From: Gaiella sp.
GTDB taxonomy: Bacteria; Actinomycetota; Thermoleophilia; Gaiellales; Gaiellaceae
DNA length: 64,000 nucleotides
Reading direction: 5' to 3'
NCBI GenBank assembly: GCA_027493885.1
Contig: JAOSJZ010000001.1
Coordinates: 1,916,622 to 1,980,621 of the forward strand
Positions 52,051 through 61,692 of the stretch are shown here, piece by piece. The notes beneath the pieces are model-generated. The model made no database searches, was not told the DNA's origin, and saw only the letters and a list, made by a program, of their open reading frames with translations. Both the position numbers and the translations under genes were made by a program. Positions within the stretch are counted from its first letter, which is position 1; every line of letters begins with the position of its first letter.

Positions 52051-53121
52051 GTGAAGGCCCTCTACTTCGGGACGTACGACCTCGCGTCCCCACGAAACAC
52101 CCAGGTCATCTCGTGCCTGCGCCGCGCCGGAGTGACCGTCGTGGAACGCCATCGGGAGGTCTGGGGGCGCCACAACTGGTCGGTCGGGCTCTCCCAGCTC
52201 GCTCGCGTGGTGCGGGCGGAGGGCTCGCTCGCACGGCGGCAGGAGGACGGCGCCGACGTGATCGTCGTCGGGTATCCGGGTCACTTCGACATTCCCGCTG
52301 CGAGGCGCGCCGCGCGTGGGCGTCCCGTCGTCTTCAACCCGCTCGTCTCGCTGCACGACACGCTCGTCGGCGACCGGGCCCGCTTCCGGCCACGATCGTC
52401 CGCCGCGGGCATCCTGCGCGTCGTGGACAACGGCGCCTTCCGCGGCGCCGATCTCGTCGTCGCCGACACCGAGGCGCACGCGGCGTTCTTCCGTCGCACG
52501 TTCGGCCTACCCCCGGAACGCGTCTCCGTCGCGCTCGTCGGCGCCGACGAGCCGCTCTTCCGGCCCGGCTGGCACCCGCCCGCGCCGTTCCACGTCCTCT
52601 TCGTCGGCAAGCTGATCCCGCTCCACGGCCTCGAGACGATCCTCGCCGCCGCCGCGCTCGTGCCCGAGGTTCCGTTCCGGGTCGTCGGGGACGGGCAGCT
52701 CGCAGCGCTGCTCGATCGCCGCCCCGCCAACGTCGACCACGTGCCCTGGATCCCGTACGCCGACCTGCCGGAGGCGTACCGCGGCGCCGGCTGCGCGCTC
52801 GGGATCTTCGGTACGGGCGACAAGGCGGCGCGCGTGATCCCGAACAAGGTGTTCCAGGCCCTCGCGTGCGCGCGGCCCGTGATCACCGCGGACACACCGG
52901 CGGTACGGGAGCTGCTCACCGACGGCGTCGACGCGCTCCTCGTTCCTCCCGGCGATCCCGCGGCGCTCGCGGTCGCCGTCCGCCGTCTCGTCGCGGACGG
53001 CGACCTTGCGGCCGGGCTGGCGCGGGCGGGAAGGGGGACGTTCGAGGCACGCGCCTCCGAGGAGGTGCTCGGCGCGCGCTGGCTGGCGTTGCTCGAGCAG
53101 GCGACAGCGGGGCGGAGGTGA
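52051..53121 (+). CDS. GT4-like glycosyltransferase
   Basis: 356 residues, GT-B fold: ALYFGTYDLASPRNTQVISC, VIVVGYPGHFDIPAARRAAR, DLVVADTEAHAAFFRR, FHVLFVGKLIPLHGLETILA, FRVVGDGQ, WIPYADLPEAYRGAGCALGI, PNKVFQALACARPVITAD and LLVPPGDPAALA. GTG 52051 is 3 nt after the GT2 stop and the stop overlaps the next gene. Sugar and acceptor unknown. Confidence 0.9.
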   Translation: MKALYFGTYDLASPRNTQVISCLRRAGVTVVERHREVWGRHNWSVGLSQLARVVRAEGSLARRQEDGADVIVVGYPGHFDIPAARRAARGRPVVFNPLVSLHDTLVGDRARFRPRSSAAGILRVVDNGAFRGADLVVADTEAHAAFFRRTFGLPPERVSVALVGADEPLFRPGWHPPAPFHVLFVGKLIPLHGLETILAAAALVPEVPFRVVGDGQLAALLDRRPANVDHVPWIPYADLPEAYRGAGCALGIFGTGDKAARVIPNKVFQALACARPVITADTPAVRELLTDGVDALLVPPGDPAALAVAVRRLVADGDLAAGLARAGRGTFEARASEEVLGARWLALLEQATAGRR

Positions 53122-54569
53122 TCCGTCCGGCGCGGCTCGTGGGGGCCGGCTCGGCCGCCTTCGCCGCGGGGCTCGGTGCGCTCGCCGTCCTCCAGCACCG
53201 GGCGTTCTGGAGCGGGCGCTTCGACGTCGGCAACCTCGTCCAGGCCGTCTGGTCGACCGCGCACGGGGACGTCCTCTCGGTCACGGGGCTCACGGGACGT
53301 CAGATCTCGCGGCTCGGGGCTCACTTCGACCCGATCGTCGCCGCGTTCGCGCCGCTGTGGTGGCTCTGGCCGGATGCGTCGCTGCTCCTGGTCACGCAGG
53401 CTGTCGCGGTCGCCACCGGGGCGCTGCCCGTGTACCTCCTCGGTCGCAGGCATCTGCGCTCCGACTGGGCGGCCGCGGGGTTCGCGCTCGCGTACCTCCT
53501 GCATCCGGCCACCCAGTGGCTCGTCCTCGACGACTTCCACCCGGTCGCGCTCGCGACGCCGCTGCTTTTGTGGGGCTTCTGGTTCCTCGACTCGGACCGG
53601 CTCGTCGCGTTCGCCGTCGTGGCCGCGCTCGCGTGCCTGACGAAGGAGCAGATCGGCCTCGTGGTCGCGATGATGGGCCTCTGGTACGCCCTCCGGCCGG
53701 GAGGGCGAAGGGCGGGCATCGCCGTCGCCTGCGCAGGCGCGCTCGTCTCGCTGATCGCGGTGCTCGTCGTCGTGCCGCATTTCGCACCCGGCGGCGGCTC
53801 GCCGTTCGAGGATCGCTATGGCGCGGTTGGTGGCACCCCGGGCGGCATCGTCCACACGGCGCTCACCGAGCCTGGCACCATCCTCGCCGAGGCGACTCGC
53901 GGTCGCGACCTCTCGTACCTCGCCGCGCTCGTCCTCCCGCTCGGGGGCTTGCCGCTCCTCGCGCCGCTCGCGGCGCTCACGGCGGCGCCCGAGCTGCTCC
54001 TCAACGTCCTCTCCGGCACCCGGACGCAGACGTCGATCCACTTTCACTACACGGCCGGCGCGCTGCCCGGGCTGTTCGTCGCGGCGGTGCTCGGTGCGGC
54101 CCGCCTCCGGCGGCGCTTCGCCTGGGCGCGCCGGCCCGAGGGACGCGCCGTCGTCGCCTCGACCCTGCTCGCCGGGGTCCTCCTGGGTCCACTGCCCGTC
54201 TGGCGGGCGGTGCCGTTCGGCTCGGACCTCGCGGCGCGCGAGCACGTCGGCGGCGAGCACGCGGACGTCGCCGCGCGTGCGGTCGCGCTGATCCCGGCGG
54301 ACGCGCCGGTCAGCGCGACGAACACGCTCGGCGCGCATCTCTCCGAGCGCCGGCGCGTCTTCAGCTTTCCGGTGCTCGGCGAGGCGACCTGGATCGCTGT
54401 CGACGAGCGGCGGCCGAGCTACCGCGACCAGGCGGACGCGCCGGTGCGCTTCGCGAGGGCGTATGCCGCGCTCCTGGCCGGCGGGCGCTTCCGCGTCGTG
54501 TTCGCCGAGGACGGCATCGTCGTCCTCCGGCTCAGAGCGGAATCGTCTGCGGCAGGAGGTACGCCGTGA
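53118..54569 (+). CDS. DUF2079 family membrane protein
   Basis: 483 residues with about ten helices. The first loop has WSGRFDVGNLVQAVWSTAHG and GAHFDPIVAAFAPLWWLWP, then LDDFHPVALATPLLLWGFWF and LTKEQIGLVVAMMGLWYALR. FDxGxxxQ and HFxP(I/F) near the N-terminus are DUF2079 marks, a GT-C-like superfamily. GTG 53118 overlaps the GT4 stop. The 3' end overlaps the convergent gene by 38 bp. Possibly a lipid-linked sugar transferase. Confidence 0.85.
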   Translation: MIRPARLVGAGSAAFAAGLGALAVLQHRAFWSGRFDVGNLVQAVWSTAHGDVLSVTGLTGRQISRLGAHFDPIVAAFAPLWWLWPDASLLLVTQAVAVATGALPVYLLGRRHLRSDWAAAGFALAYLLHPATQWLVLDDFHPVALATPLLLWGFWFLDSDRLVAFAVVAALACLTKEQIGLVVAMMGLWYALRPGGRRAGIAVACAGALVSLIAVLVVVPHFAPGGGSPFEDRYGAVGGTPGGIVHTALTEPGTILAEATRGRDLSYLAALVLPLGGLPLLAPLAALTAAPELLLNVLSGTRTQTSIHFHYTAGALPGLFVAAVLGAARLRRRFAWARRPEGRAVVASTLLAGVLLGPLPVWRAVPFGSDLAAREHVGGEHADVAARAVALIPADAPVSATNTLGAHLSERRRVFSFPVLGEATWIAVDERRPSYRDQADAPVRFARAYAALLAGGRFRVVFAEDGIVVLRLRAESSAAGGTP

Positions 54570-55750
54570 GAGCCAGCGCTCCGATCCGCGCAAGCCGGTC
54601 GTCGTCCTCCGGAGCGGCGAGGGGCACCGCCCAGGCGAGGTACCAGACGGCGAGGTAGGGCGTGGTGACGAGCACGAGGCACGCCGCGACGCCGAGCCGC
54701 GGGCGGCCGCCCAACGCGTCCTTCGCAAGCCACGCGAGGCCCGCGGCGAACGCGGCGACGGCGAGCGCGACCGCGACCGCGTGCGGAAGGCCGAGCTGCT
54801 CGAGCCGCGACGGGAGCGCGTAGCTGGTCTCCCGTACGGCGTTGTCGGCGAGCGGGCCGAGCACGCCGAGCCAGTCGAGACCGTACCGCCACGTCGCGAT
54901 CGCGCCCGAGACGACCAGCGCCGCCGCGAACCCGACCGCGCCCGTCGGCCACGCACGAGCCCGGGCAGCAAGCGCCGCGAGGGCGAAGAAGACGAGCGGC
55001 ACCCACTTGACGAGCGCCGCGAGCGCCCACGCGATGCCGCCGGCGGTGGCCCGGCGATGCAGGGCCAGCGCGACAGCCGCTGCCGCGAGCGCCCCGACGA
55101 GGGCGTCGTTGTGCCCGCCGCCGCCGGCGTGGATCGCCAGGACGGGGCTCCAGCCCACGAACGCTGCGGCGAGCGCCGGGCGCCGCGCGCTCCGCGACAC
55201 GGCGATCGTCGCCGCGAGGACGCCGAGCGCCGCAAGCGCCTTGAACGCCCACGCCGCCGCGTCGGGCCGACGAGCCGGTGACCCGGACGACCGCCTCGGA
55301 CACGAGCGTGAACGCCGGCCCGTAGACGCTCGTGGTGCCGCGCCAGTCGGCGCCGAGATGAGGTGCGGCCGGGCTCAGTGGGAACGAGGAGGGCGGGTCG
55401 ACGTACGGGTTGCCGCCGCCCTCCAACGCGATCCAGCCGTAGCCCCAGTAGGTCCACGCGTCCGTCGAGAGGAGGAGCGGCGACGCGAGCGGCAGGAGCT
55501 GGACGGCCGCCGCGACCAGGATCGCAGCCCGCGGGGTCACCGCCCGTCGGCGTAGGGCCGCGAGGCCCGCGAGGTACGCCGCGAAGGCGGCGACGAGCAC
55601 GAGCAGGAACGGCCAGCTGCCGCCCTGGTCGGCGAGACCGCCCTCGCGGGGCACGAGCGGCGAGCCGTCGCGCCACGCGAGCGCGGAGGCGAGGGCCACG
55701 AGGCAGGCGGTGGCGGCGCCGGCGGCGAGCGCCGCCCGGCTCGAGGTCAC
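54532..55750 (-). CDS. GT87/DUF2029-like membrane glycosyltransferase (frameshifted)
   Basis: About 405 residues after correction, nine or ten helices. The N-terminal half reads LLLSTDAWTYWGYGWIALEG with GGNPYVDPPSSFP and WRGTTSVYGPAFTLVSEAVV (DxxxY and YGP, as in mannosyltransferases of this class). The frame then breaks at GGG 55264-55266 (one extra base). It resumes as WAFKALAALGVL, VGWSPVLAIHAGGGGHNDAL, LVKWVPLVFFALAALAARA and LVTTPYLAVWYLAWAVPLAA. GTG 55750 overlaps the PBP stop. Polyprenyl-linked mannose donor is inferred. Confidence 0.82.
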
Positions 55751-57929
55751 GGCTCGGCTGGGCGGCCGGCGTTCGTGGACGGCCCGGGGACGTCCCCGAC
55801 GCGTCCGACGTCGCGCCCGCGGACGGCTTGGGTGCCGGCGCCTTCTTCGCGCGAGCGTCGTCCTTCGCGGGCGCCGGTACCGTGGACGTCTCACCGGTCG
55901 TCGTCTCGGTCGCGGCGGGAGCGGTGTAGTACGGGTCGTAGGACAGCGCCGACGGCCCGCGGTGCCACGACTGGAAGGTCACGGGCTCTCTCGGCTCGGG
56001 GAAGTCGCGCGCGGAGTGGCCCGCGAGCGCCGGCTCCATGAACCGCCGCCAGATCTCCGCGGGGAACGAGCCGCCGGACACCGAGATGCCGTGGACGTTC
56101 GTCATCGGCACCTCCCCGCGCGTGTAGCCCATCCACACCGCGGTGGAGAGCCCCGGCGTGAAGCCGACGAACCACGCGTCGGCGTGCTTGTCGGTCGTGC
56201 CCGTCTTGCCCGCGACAGGGCGGTCGAGGGCGGCGCGGGTTCCCGTCCCGTAGCGGACGTTGTCCTCCAGGATCCGCGTGACCACCGACGCGACGCCGTC
56301 CGGAAGCACGCGTGTGCGCCGGTGGTGGGCGGCCCAGCGGTCGTCGGGCTTGCCCTTCAGGATCACCCTGCGGATCGCGGTGGGCTCGTTGTAGACGCCG
56401 CCGGCCGCGAGCGTCGCGTAGGCGGAGGCCATGTCGAGCGGGGAGACGGCGACCGACCCGAGGCCGATCGCGGGCGGGATCTCGCCCTGGACGTCGAGCG
56501 GCGTCCTGACGCCGAGCCGCCGCGCCGCCGCGGCGACAAGGGCCGGCCCCACGTCGAGCGTCAGCTGCGCGTAGACCGAGTTGTCGGAGCGGAGCGTCGC
56601 CCGCTCGACCGACGTCCAGCCGGTGTAGCTCGAGTCGTAGGTCCGGACGCACCACCAGCTGCCGTCGTCGCAGTTCCCGTCCGCGCTCGGCCGGTACGTG
56701 AACGGCGCCGAGACGTAGTAGGTCGACGCCGGGTCCATGCCCCGCTCGACCGCAGCTGTGAGAACGAACGTCTTGAACGTCGAGCCGGGCTGCCGCCGCG
56801 CCTGCGAAAGGAGGTTGAACTGGTTGTTCGCCCGGCCGGGGACGATCGCCGTCATCGCCCTGATGGCGCCGTTCCCCGGGTCGATGGAGACGATCGCCGC
56901 GGCCGGGTCGGTCGTCCGGGTCAGCGTGTCGCCGATCGCCCTCCGTGCGAGCGCCTGCCAGCGCGGCTCGATCGTCGTGTAGACCTGGAGCCCCCCCGAG
57001 CGGACCGTCTCGGCGCCGTACGCCTTGACGAGCTGGTCGCGGACGTAGCCGAAGAAGTAGGGCTCGCGGATCTCCTGGTAGAGCCGGCCCGGGCGGAGGC
57101 CGATCGACCGCCGGACGGCCCAGCGATGCTGCGCCGGCGTGATCATCCCCTCCCCGAGCATGGCCCGGAGGACACGGTTGCGGCGCTCCACGGCCCGAGC
57201 CGGATCGACGAACGGGTCGTACGTCGTCGGCGCCTGCGTGAGACCCGCGAGCAACGCCGCCTGTGGCAGCGTCAGCGTGCGCGCCGACCGCGAGAAGTAC
57301 GTCCGCGACGCGGCCTCGGCGCCGTACGCGAGGTTTCCGTAGAAGACGGAGTTCAGGTAGCTCGCGAGGATGCGCTGCTTCGACCAGGCACCGTCGAGCT
57401 TCACGGCAAGGCAGGCCTCCTTGAGCTTTCGCTGGACGGTGCGCTCGTTCGAGATGTAGAGATTCCGGACGAGCTGCTGCGTGATCGTCGAGCCGCCCTC
57501 GACGACCCGGCCCGCATTCACGTCGCGCCAGACCGCCCGTGCGATGCCCTCGGCGTCGATACCGCCGTGCGCGTAGAAGCGCCTGTCCTCGATCGCGACG
57601 GTGGCGGAGCGCAGCCAGGGCGAGATCCGCGCGAGCGGCACGACCTGGCGGTTCCGCTCGGCGGGAATCACCCCCAGCAGCGAGCCGTCGGCCGCATAGA
57701 CGAACGTGTTCTGCCCGATCTGCGCCGGCCGGAGCGCCGCGAGATCGCAGCGCGAGCCGAATGCGAGGACGGTGCCGCCCGCCGCGAGTCCCACTGCCAG
57801 CAGCACGACCGCGAGCACGAGCAGCACGACCGCGAGCCTCCGCCCGCGCTTGGGTCGCTGACGGCGGCGGCGCGGGCGCACGCTCGGGGCGGGGGCGCGA
57901 CCCGGACGAGGGCGCCTCGAGCGGCTCAT
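55747..57929 (-). CDS. class A penicillin-binding protein (transglycosylase/transpeptidase), frameshift at the tail
   Basis: About 727 residues. Basic N-terminus and one helix (about 30-55), GT51 domain with ATVAIEDRRFYAHGGIDAEG and EGGSTITQQLVRNLYIS, NSVFYGNLAYGAEAASRTYF. Transpeptidase: active serine in PGSTFKTFVLTAA, SDNSVYAQ (SxN) and KTGTTDKHADAWFVG. The C-terminal Pro/Ala-rich tail loses its stop by a one-base deficit near 55786-55789; restoring it gives ...STNAGRPAEP and TGA at 55747, overlapping the next gene. ATG 57929 has TACCAT 6 nt upstream. Builds peptidoglycan. Confidence 0.95.
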
Positions 57930-57935
57930 GCGGCG

Positions 57936-58005
57936 ATGGTAGCCACGGCTCGCTCCCGATTCGGGATCGCTCGGGGGTCCCCTCGGTGGCGCTCCGCGAT
58001 ATCGT
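57936..58005. promoter_or_regulatory. divergent leaderless promoters of PBP and PIG-V-like genes
   Basis: Minus-strand TACCAT (57941-57936) lies 6 nt before the PBP ATG and plus-strand TATCGT (58000-58005) 6 nt before the GTG at 58012. In both cases the six bases before the start codon are CGCCGC. Confidence 0.5.
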
Positions 58006-58011
58006 CGCCGC

Positions 58012-59118
58012 GTGCGGGGCGCCCTTGCAGCGTCGTGGCCGGCGCTCCGGATCTTCGTCTGGAGCCGGCTGGCCGTGTGGGCCCTCGCGGCGGGGACGGT
58101 GCTCCTCTTCGGGGACGAGCTCAACCCGAACCGCTTTCGCTGGGACACGCCCCGTCTCCACGAGCTCGGCGCGGCGGTGGACGTGTGGGCCCGTTGGGAC
58201 AGCGACTGGTATCTGCTGATCGCGGAGCACGGGTACCACTGGCCGTCGAGCACGCCGGCGTTCTTCCCCGGGTATCCGCTGCTCGTCGCCGGCCTCGGCC
58301 GGGCCCTCGGCGGCCACTACCTCCTCGCCGGGCTCGTCGTCTCGCTCGTCGCGTGCGCCGCGGCGTTCGCGCTCCTCCACCATCTCGTCCGGAAGCGGCT
58401 TCGGGAGGACGACGCCCGCCGCTCCGTGCTGTACCTGGCGCTGTTTCCGACGTCGTTCTTCCTCGGCGCCGTGTACGGCGAGGCGCTCTTCCTCCTCCTC
58501 GCGGTCGGGACGTTCGTCCTCGCGGAGCGTGGGCGCCTCGGCTGGGCCTCGGTGGCCGGCGGCGTTGCGCTCCTGACGCGAGCACAGGGGATCGCGCTCG
58601 TTCCGGCGCTTGCCGTCTTCGCCTGGCGGTCCGGCCGGCGCCGGCGCAACCTGGCCCTGCTCGCCGTCCCGCTCGCGATGTTCCTCGCGTTCCCGGTCGT
58701 GCTCGAAGCGTGGATCGGGCACGGGCTCGCGTTCGTCGACGCGCAGCGGATCTGGGATCGCACGCTCGCTCCGCTCGGGCCGCTCGGCGGCCTCGTGCAG
58801 GCGGTCGGCGAGGGCGACGTCGTGGGGCCCGCACTCGCTGCCGCGATGCTCGCGCTCGCGGTGCTCGCCTGGCGCCTGCTCGGCGCGCCCTACGGAATCT
58901 ACGCGATCGCCGCGCTCGCGATCCCCATGGCGGCCCCGTCCGAGCGGCTCGGTGGCCTCTACTCCTTCCCGCGCCTCGCGCTCGCCTCCTTCCCGTGCCT
59001 CGTCGCGCTGGCCGTTCTCGGGCGCGACCGGCGCGTCCATCTCGCCGCGGTCGCGGTTCTCACGGCGGGCCTGGTGGTCGGCGTGGTTCGATGGGCCCTG
59101 TGGTACTGGGTGGCCTGA
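58012..59118 (+). CDS. PIG-V-like mannosyltransferase membrane protein
   Basis: 368 residues with about nine helices: FVWSRLAVWALAAGTVLLF, VWARWDSDWYLLIAEHGYHW (RWDxxxY hallmark), PAFFPGYPLLVAGLGRALGG and LALFPTSFFLGAVYGEALFL. These match the bacterial PIG-V/GT76-like group. GTG 58012 with TATCGT upstream. The 3' end overlaps the CAAX protease start by 28 bp. Confidence 0.88.
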   Translation: MRGALAASWPALRIFVWSRLAVWALAAGTVLLFGDELNPNRFRWDTPRLHELGAAVDVWARWDSDWYLLIAEHGYHWPSSTPAFFPGYPLLVAGLGRALGGHYLLAGLVVSLVACAAAFALLHHLVRKRLREDDARRSVLYLALFPTSFFLGAVYGEALFLLLAVGTFVLAERGRLGWASVAGGVALLTRAQGIALVPALAVFAWRSGRRRRNLALLAVPLAMFLAFPVVLEAWIGHGLAFVDAQRIWDRTLAPLGPLGGLVQAVGEGDVVGPALAAAMLALAVLAWRLLGAPYGIYAIAALAIPMAAPSERLGGLYSFPRLALASFPCLVALAVLGRDRRVHLAAVAVLTAGLVVGVVRWALWYWVA

Positions 59119-59774
59119 CCGAGGTTCCGCGTGCCCGCCTCGTCGGTTGGGCAATTCTCGTCGGCGCGTTCGCCGCGATCTCGTACGCCGCGAACATCGC
59201 CGGCGGCGAGCCGCCCGACGACGTCCTCTACCAGTGGGCGACCGCCGTCGGGGCGCTCGTTCAGTACGCGATCATCTTCGCGATCGCGCTGGCGCTCGCC
59301 CGCGGCATCGCCCCGGCCTCGCTGGGGTTGAGGCGACCCGACTCGTGGCTCCGCGCGGCGGGCTTGATCCTCCTCGCGCTTCTGGGGATCTGGATCCTCG
59401 GCGCGATCCTCAACGTGTTCCTGAAGGCGGGAGAAGAGCAGGGCCTCGTGCCGGACGGCTGGGACTCGTCGCGCGCAGCACCATTCGCTGCGAACTTCGT
59501 CGTCGTCGCGCTCGTCGCGCCGGTGGTCGAGGAGTTCACGTATCGGGGGCTCGGGTACGCGGGCGTCGCACACGCGTACGGCGCCGTCGCGGCGATCGTC
59601 GTCACGGCGCTCGCGTTCGGGCTCGCCCACGGGCTCGTCGTCGCGCTGCCGGTGCTGTCGATCTTCGGCGCGATCCTCGCCTGGCTACGGCACAGGACGG
59701 CGAGCATCTACCCGTCGATCATCCTCCACGCGATCTTCAACGGCGCCGCCCTGATCGCGGCGGTGGCGACGTGA
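59091..59774 (+). CDS. CPBP/CAAX-type intramembrane metalloprotease
   Basis: 227 residues, about six helices. Active-site motifs: APVVEEFTYRGLGYAG (Glu147, Glu148, Arg152), AFGLAHGLVVALP (His180) and SIILHAIFNGAALI (His213, Asn217). ATG 59091 lies inside the end of the preceding gene. Bacterial relatives act as immunity or processing proteases; no bacteriocin-like gene is nearby. Confidence 0.9.
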   Translation: MGPVVLGGLTEVPRARLVGWAILVGAFAAISYAANIAGGEPPDDVLYQWATAVGALVQYAIIFAIALALARGIAPASLGLRRPDSWLRAAGLILLALLGIWILGAILNVFLKAGEEQGLVPDGWDSSRAAPFAANFVVVALVAPVVEEFTYRGLGYAGVAHAYGAVAAIVVTALAFGLAHGLVVALPVLSIFGAILAWLRHRTASIYPSIILHAIFNGAALIAAVAT

Positions 59775-60040
59775 GCGGCGACGGGTTCGGCGAGCTGCGC
59801 GCGCGGATCGCCGCGAACGACCGCGCCATCGTCGAGGCGGTCAACCTGCGCCTGCGTCTCGTCGAGGAGCTATGGCGGCTGAAGGACGAGCGCGGCGACG
59901 CACGGCTCGACCCGGATCGCGAACGACGCCTCCGCGAGGAGCTCGCGACGGTCAACCAGGGACCGCTCTCGGGCGAGGGTCTCGACCGGCTCGTGGACGA
60001 GCTCCTCGCCCTGACCAAGCGCGAGCTCGGCGGCGCGTGA
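59771..60040 (+). CDS. chorismate mutase type II (AroQ)-like protein
   Basis: 89 residues, all helical: GELRARIAANDRAIVEAVNL, RLRLVEELWRLKDERGDARL, DPDRERRLREELATVNQGPL and LDRLVDELLALTKREL. The Arg in helix 1, R-(x)-VEELW...K and the D-x-x-R-E pattern fit AroQ. GTG 59771 overlaps the protease stop (GTGA). Converts chorismate to prephenate if active. Confidence 0.8.
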   Translation: MSGDGFGELRARIAANDRAIVEAVNLRLRLVEELWRLKDERGDARLDPDRERRLREELATVNQGPLSGEGLDRLVDELLALTKRELGGA

Positions 60041-60043
60041 GAG

Positions 60044-60574
60044 CTACGCGGGCGGCTCGTCCTGCCCGGTCGCGAACTCGTCGGGCGAGACGGTGTCGAG
60101 GAACTGGCGGAACTCGTCCATGTCGACGTCGCCGAGGGTCACGCGGTGCGCGTAGTCGAGGTCAGGCTCGTCGCCCTCGAACTCGACCCCGGACTCCTCG
60201 ATCACCTCGTCCTCCGCGTAGATCTTGGCGTCGGTACGGAGCGCGATCGCGATCGCGTCGGAGGTGCGCGAGTCGATCTCGATCTCGGTGCCGTCGCGAA
60301 CGAGCGTGATCCTTGCGTAGAACGTGCTGTCGCGGAGCTCGGTGACCGTGACGCGGTCGACCTGAGCGCCGAGCGAGTCGATGATGGCGCAGGCGAGATC
60401 GTGCGTGAGCGGTCGCGGCGGCTCCTGGCCCTGGAGCCGCACGAGGATCGCCGCGGCCTCGGGGTGACCGATCCAGATCGGCAGGTACGTCCGGCCTCCG
60501 GCCGTTCGCAGGAGCACGATCGGCTGCTTGCCGACGAGGTCGAAGCTCACGCCGTAGACCGTCATCTCCTGCAT
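60044..60574 (-). CDS. bifunctional nuclease family protein (DUF151)
   Basis: 176 residues: TVYGVSFDLVGKQPIVLLRT, RTYLPIWIGHPEAAAILVRL, RPLTHDLACAIIDSLGAQVD, VTELRDSTFYARITLVRDG and IDSRTSDAIAIALRTDAKIY. These are the conserved BFN/DUF151 blocks, followed by an acidic tail. ATG 60574 or the ATG 9 nt later (after GCAGGAG) may be used. Nuclease activity is known for a plant homologue; bacterial role unclear. Confidence 0.92.
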   Translation of the reverse strand: MQEMTVYGVSFDLVGKQPIVLLRTAGGRTYLPIWIGHPEAAAILVRLQGQEPPRPLTHDLACAIIDSLGAQVDRVTVTELRDSTFYARITLVRDGTEIEIDSRTSDAIAIALRTDAKIYAEDEVIEESGVEFEGDEPDLDYAHRVTLGDVDMDEFRQFLDTVSPDEFATGQDEPPA

Positions 60575-60672
60575 GACCCGGGTCCCAGTGTAGCCCTGGC
60601 CTGCCGGCGCAAGAGCCGCCCCGCTCGCGACGAGGTTCGTGTCGGGGGCTCCGCTACACTCGTCAGCCGCGC

Positions 60673-60746
60673 GGGCGATTAGCTCAGTCGGTTAGAGCGC
60701 CGCTCTGATAAGGCGGAGGCCCCTGGTTCGAGTCCAGGATCGCCCA
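60673..60746 (+). tRNA. tRNA-Ile (GAT)
   Basis: Acceptor GGGCGAT/ATCGCCC, D arm GCTC-AGTCGGTTA-GAGC, anticodon arm CCGCT-CTGATAA-GGCGG with anticodon GAT, T arm CCTGG-TTCGAGT-CCAGG, discriminator A. 74 nt, no CCA encoded. A GCCCG/CGGGC hairpin follows at 60752-60765. Confidence 0.97.
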
Positions 60747-60843
60747 TGCTTGCCCGCAGGCGGGCGCCAATCCTCCCAACCGGTCGGCCACGGGGGCTCC
60801 GCGATCACGCGGGCGCTGGTCGCGGTAGCTCGTGCCAAGCGAG

Positions 60844-61692
60844 CTACAGCGCTTCGAGCGCCTCGACGAGCTCGGCGAGGCGCGTCTCGTCGCCGAAGCG
60901 GAGCTCGAGCCTGCCCGCGGACACCCGCGCCGGAAGACCGGTCAGGCGCTCGGCTGCCCCGCGGGCACGCTCCGCCAACGCCGGGTCGACCGGCGCAGCG
61001 CGCGGTCTGCGGCGCGCGCCCCCGTCGCGGGCGGCGCGCTCGGTCGCGCGGACGGTGAGACCCTCCCTTGCCGCACGGCGGGCGAGCCGCACGCGGGCCT
61101 CGTCGTTCGGGAGCGCGAGGACTGCGCGCGCGTGACCCTCGGTCAGCTCGTCGCGCGCGAGCATCCAGAGCACCTCGTCCGGAAGCTCGAGCAGGCGAAG
61201 CCGGTTCGACACCCCGGGCTTGGACCGGCCCACCCGCGCCGCGACCTCGCCGAGCGAGAGCTCGAACTCGTCGACCAGCGTGGCGTAGGCGCGCGCCTCC
61301 TCGACGGGTGAGAGGTTCTCGCGGGCGACGTTCTCGACGAGGGCGAGCAGGAGGGCGTCTCGGTCGTCGGCCTCGCGGACGAGCGCGGGGAGCGTCTCGA
61401 GACCAGCCGCCCGGGCCGCGCGCCAGCGACGCTCGCCTGCGACGAGCTCGTACCCGCCCTCGGCGCGGGGACGGACGACGATCGGTTGCAGTACGCCCTG
61501 GTGGCGCAGCGACGCGGCAAGCGCGGTGGTCGCCTCCGGCTCGAAGCGGCGTCGCGGCTGGCGCGGGTTCGGGTGGATCGCGTCCACCGGGAGGTGCAGG
61601 AGCTCGCCGCCGGCGCCTGCGCCGCCGACAAGGACCTCGAGGCCGCGGCCGAGGCCGCGTCGCGAAGTCGAAGACTCAGGTGCGCTCGACAA
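60844..61692 (-). CDS. parB: chromosome-partitioning protein ParB
   Basis: 282 residues. GLGRGLEVL N-terminal ParA-contact motif, IHPNPRQPRRRF, LRHQGVLQPIVVRP, CTP-binding GERRWRAARAAG (86-97), ENVARENLSPVEEARAY, helix-turn-helix GEVAARVGRSKPGVSNRLRL (148-167) and a C-terminal dimer domain. It binds parS near the origin and slides as a CTP clamp. It overlaps parA by 17 bp. Two parS-like sites lie at 45.9 kb. Confidence 0.97.
   Translation of the reverse strand: MSSAPESSTSRRGLGRGLEVLVGGAGAGGELLHLPVDAIHPNPRQPRRRFEPEATTALAASLRHQGVLQPIVVRPRAEGGYELVAGERRWRAARAAGLETLPALVREADDRDALLLALVENVARENLSPVEEARAYATLVDEFELSLGEVAARVGRSKPGVSNRLRLLELPDEVLWMLARDELTEGHARAVLALPNDEARVRLARRAAREGLTVRATERAARDGGARRRPRAAPVDPALAERARGAAERLTGLPARVSAGRLELRFGDETRLAELVEALEAL

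Noticed and set aside
52281-55746. Minus-strand frame continuing the PBP for over 1000 further codons
   Set aside because: Caused by the lost stop near 55786; the sequence beyond is antisense to the glycosyltransferase and DUF2079 genes and has no domain.
55710-59090. Plus-strand frame of about 1100 codons upstream of the CAAX protease
   Set aside because: It is antisense to the PBP and out of frame with the PIG-V gene; only the part from 59091 matches a protein family.
60752-60765. GCCCG-CAGG-CGGGC hairpin after tRNA-Ile as a terminator
   Set aside because: The stem is short and there is no T-rich tract after it.
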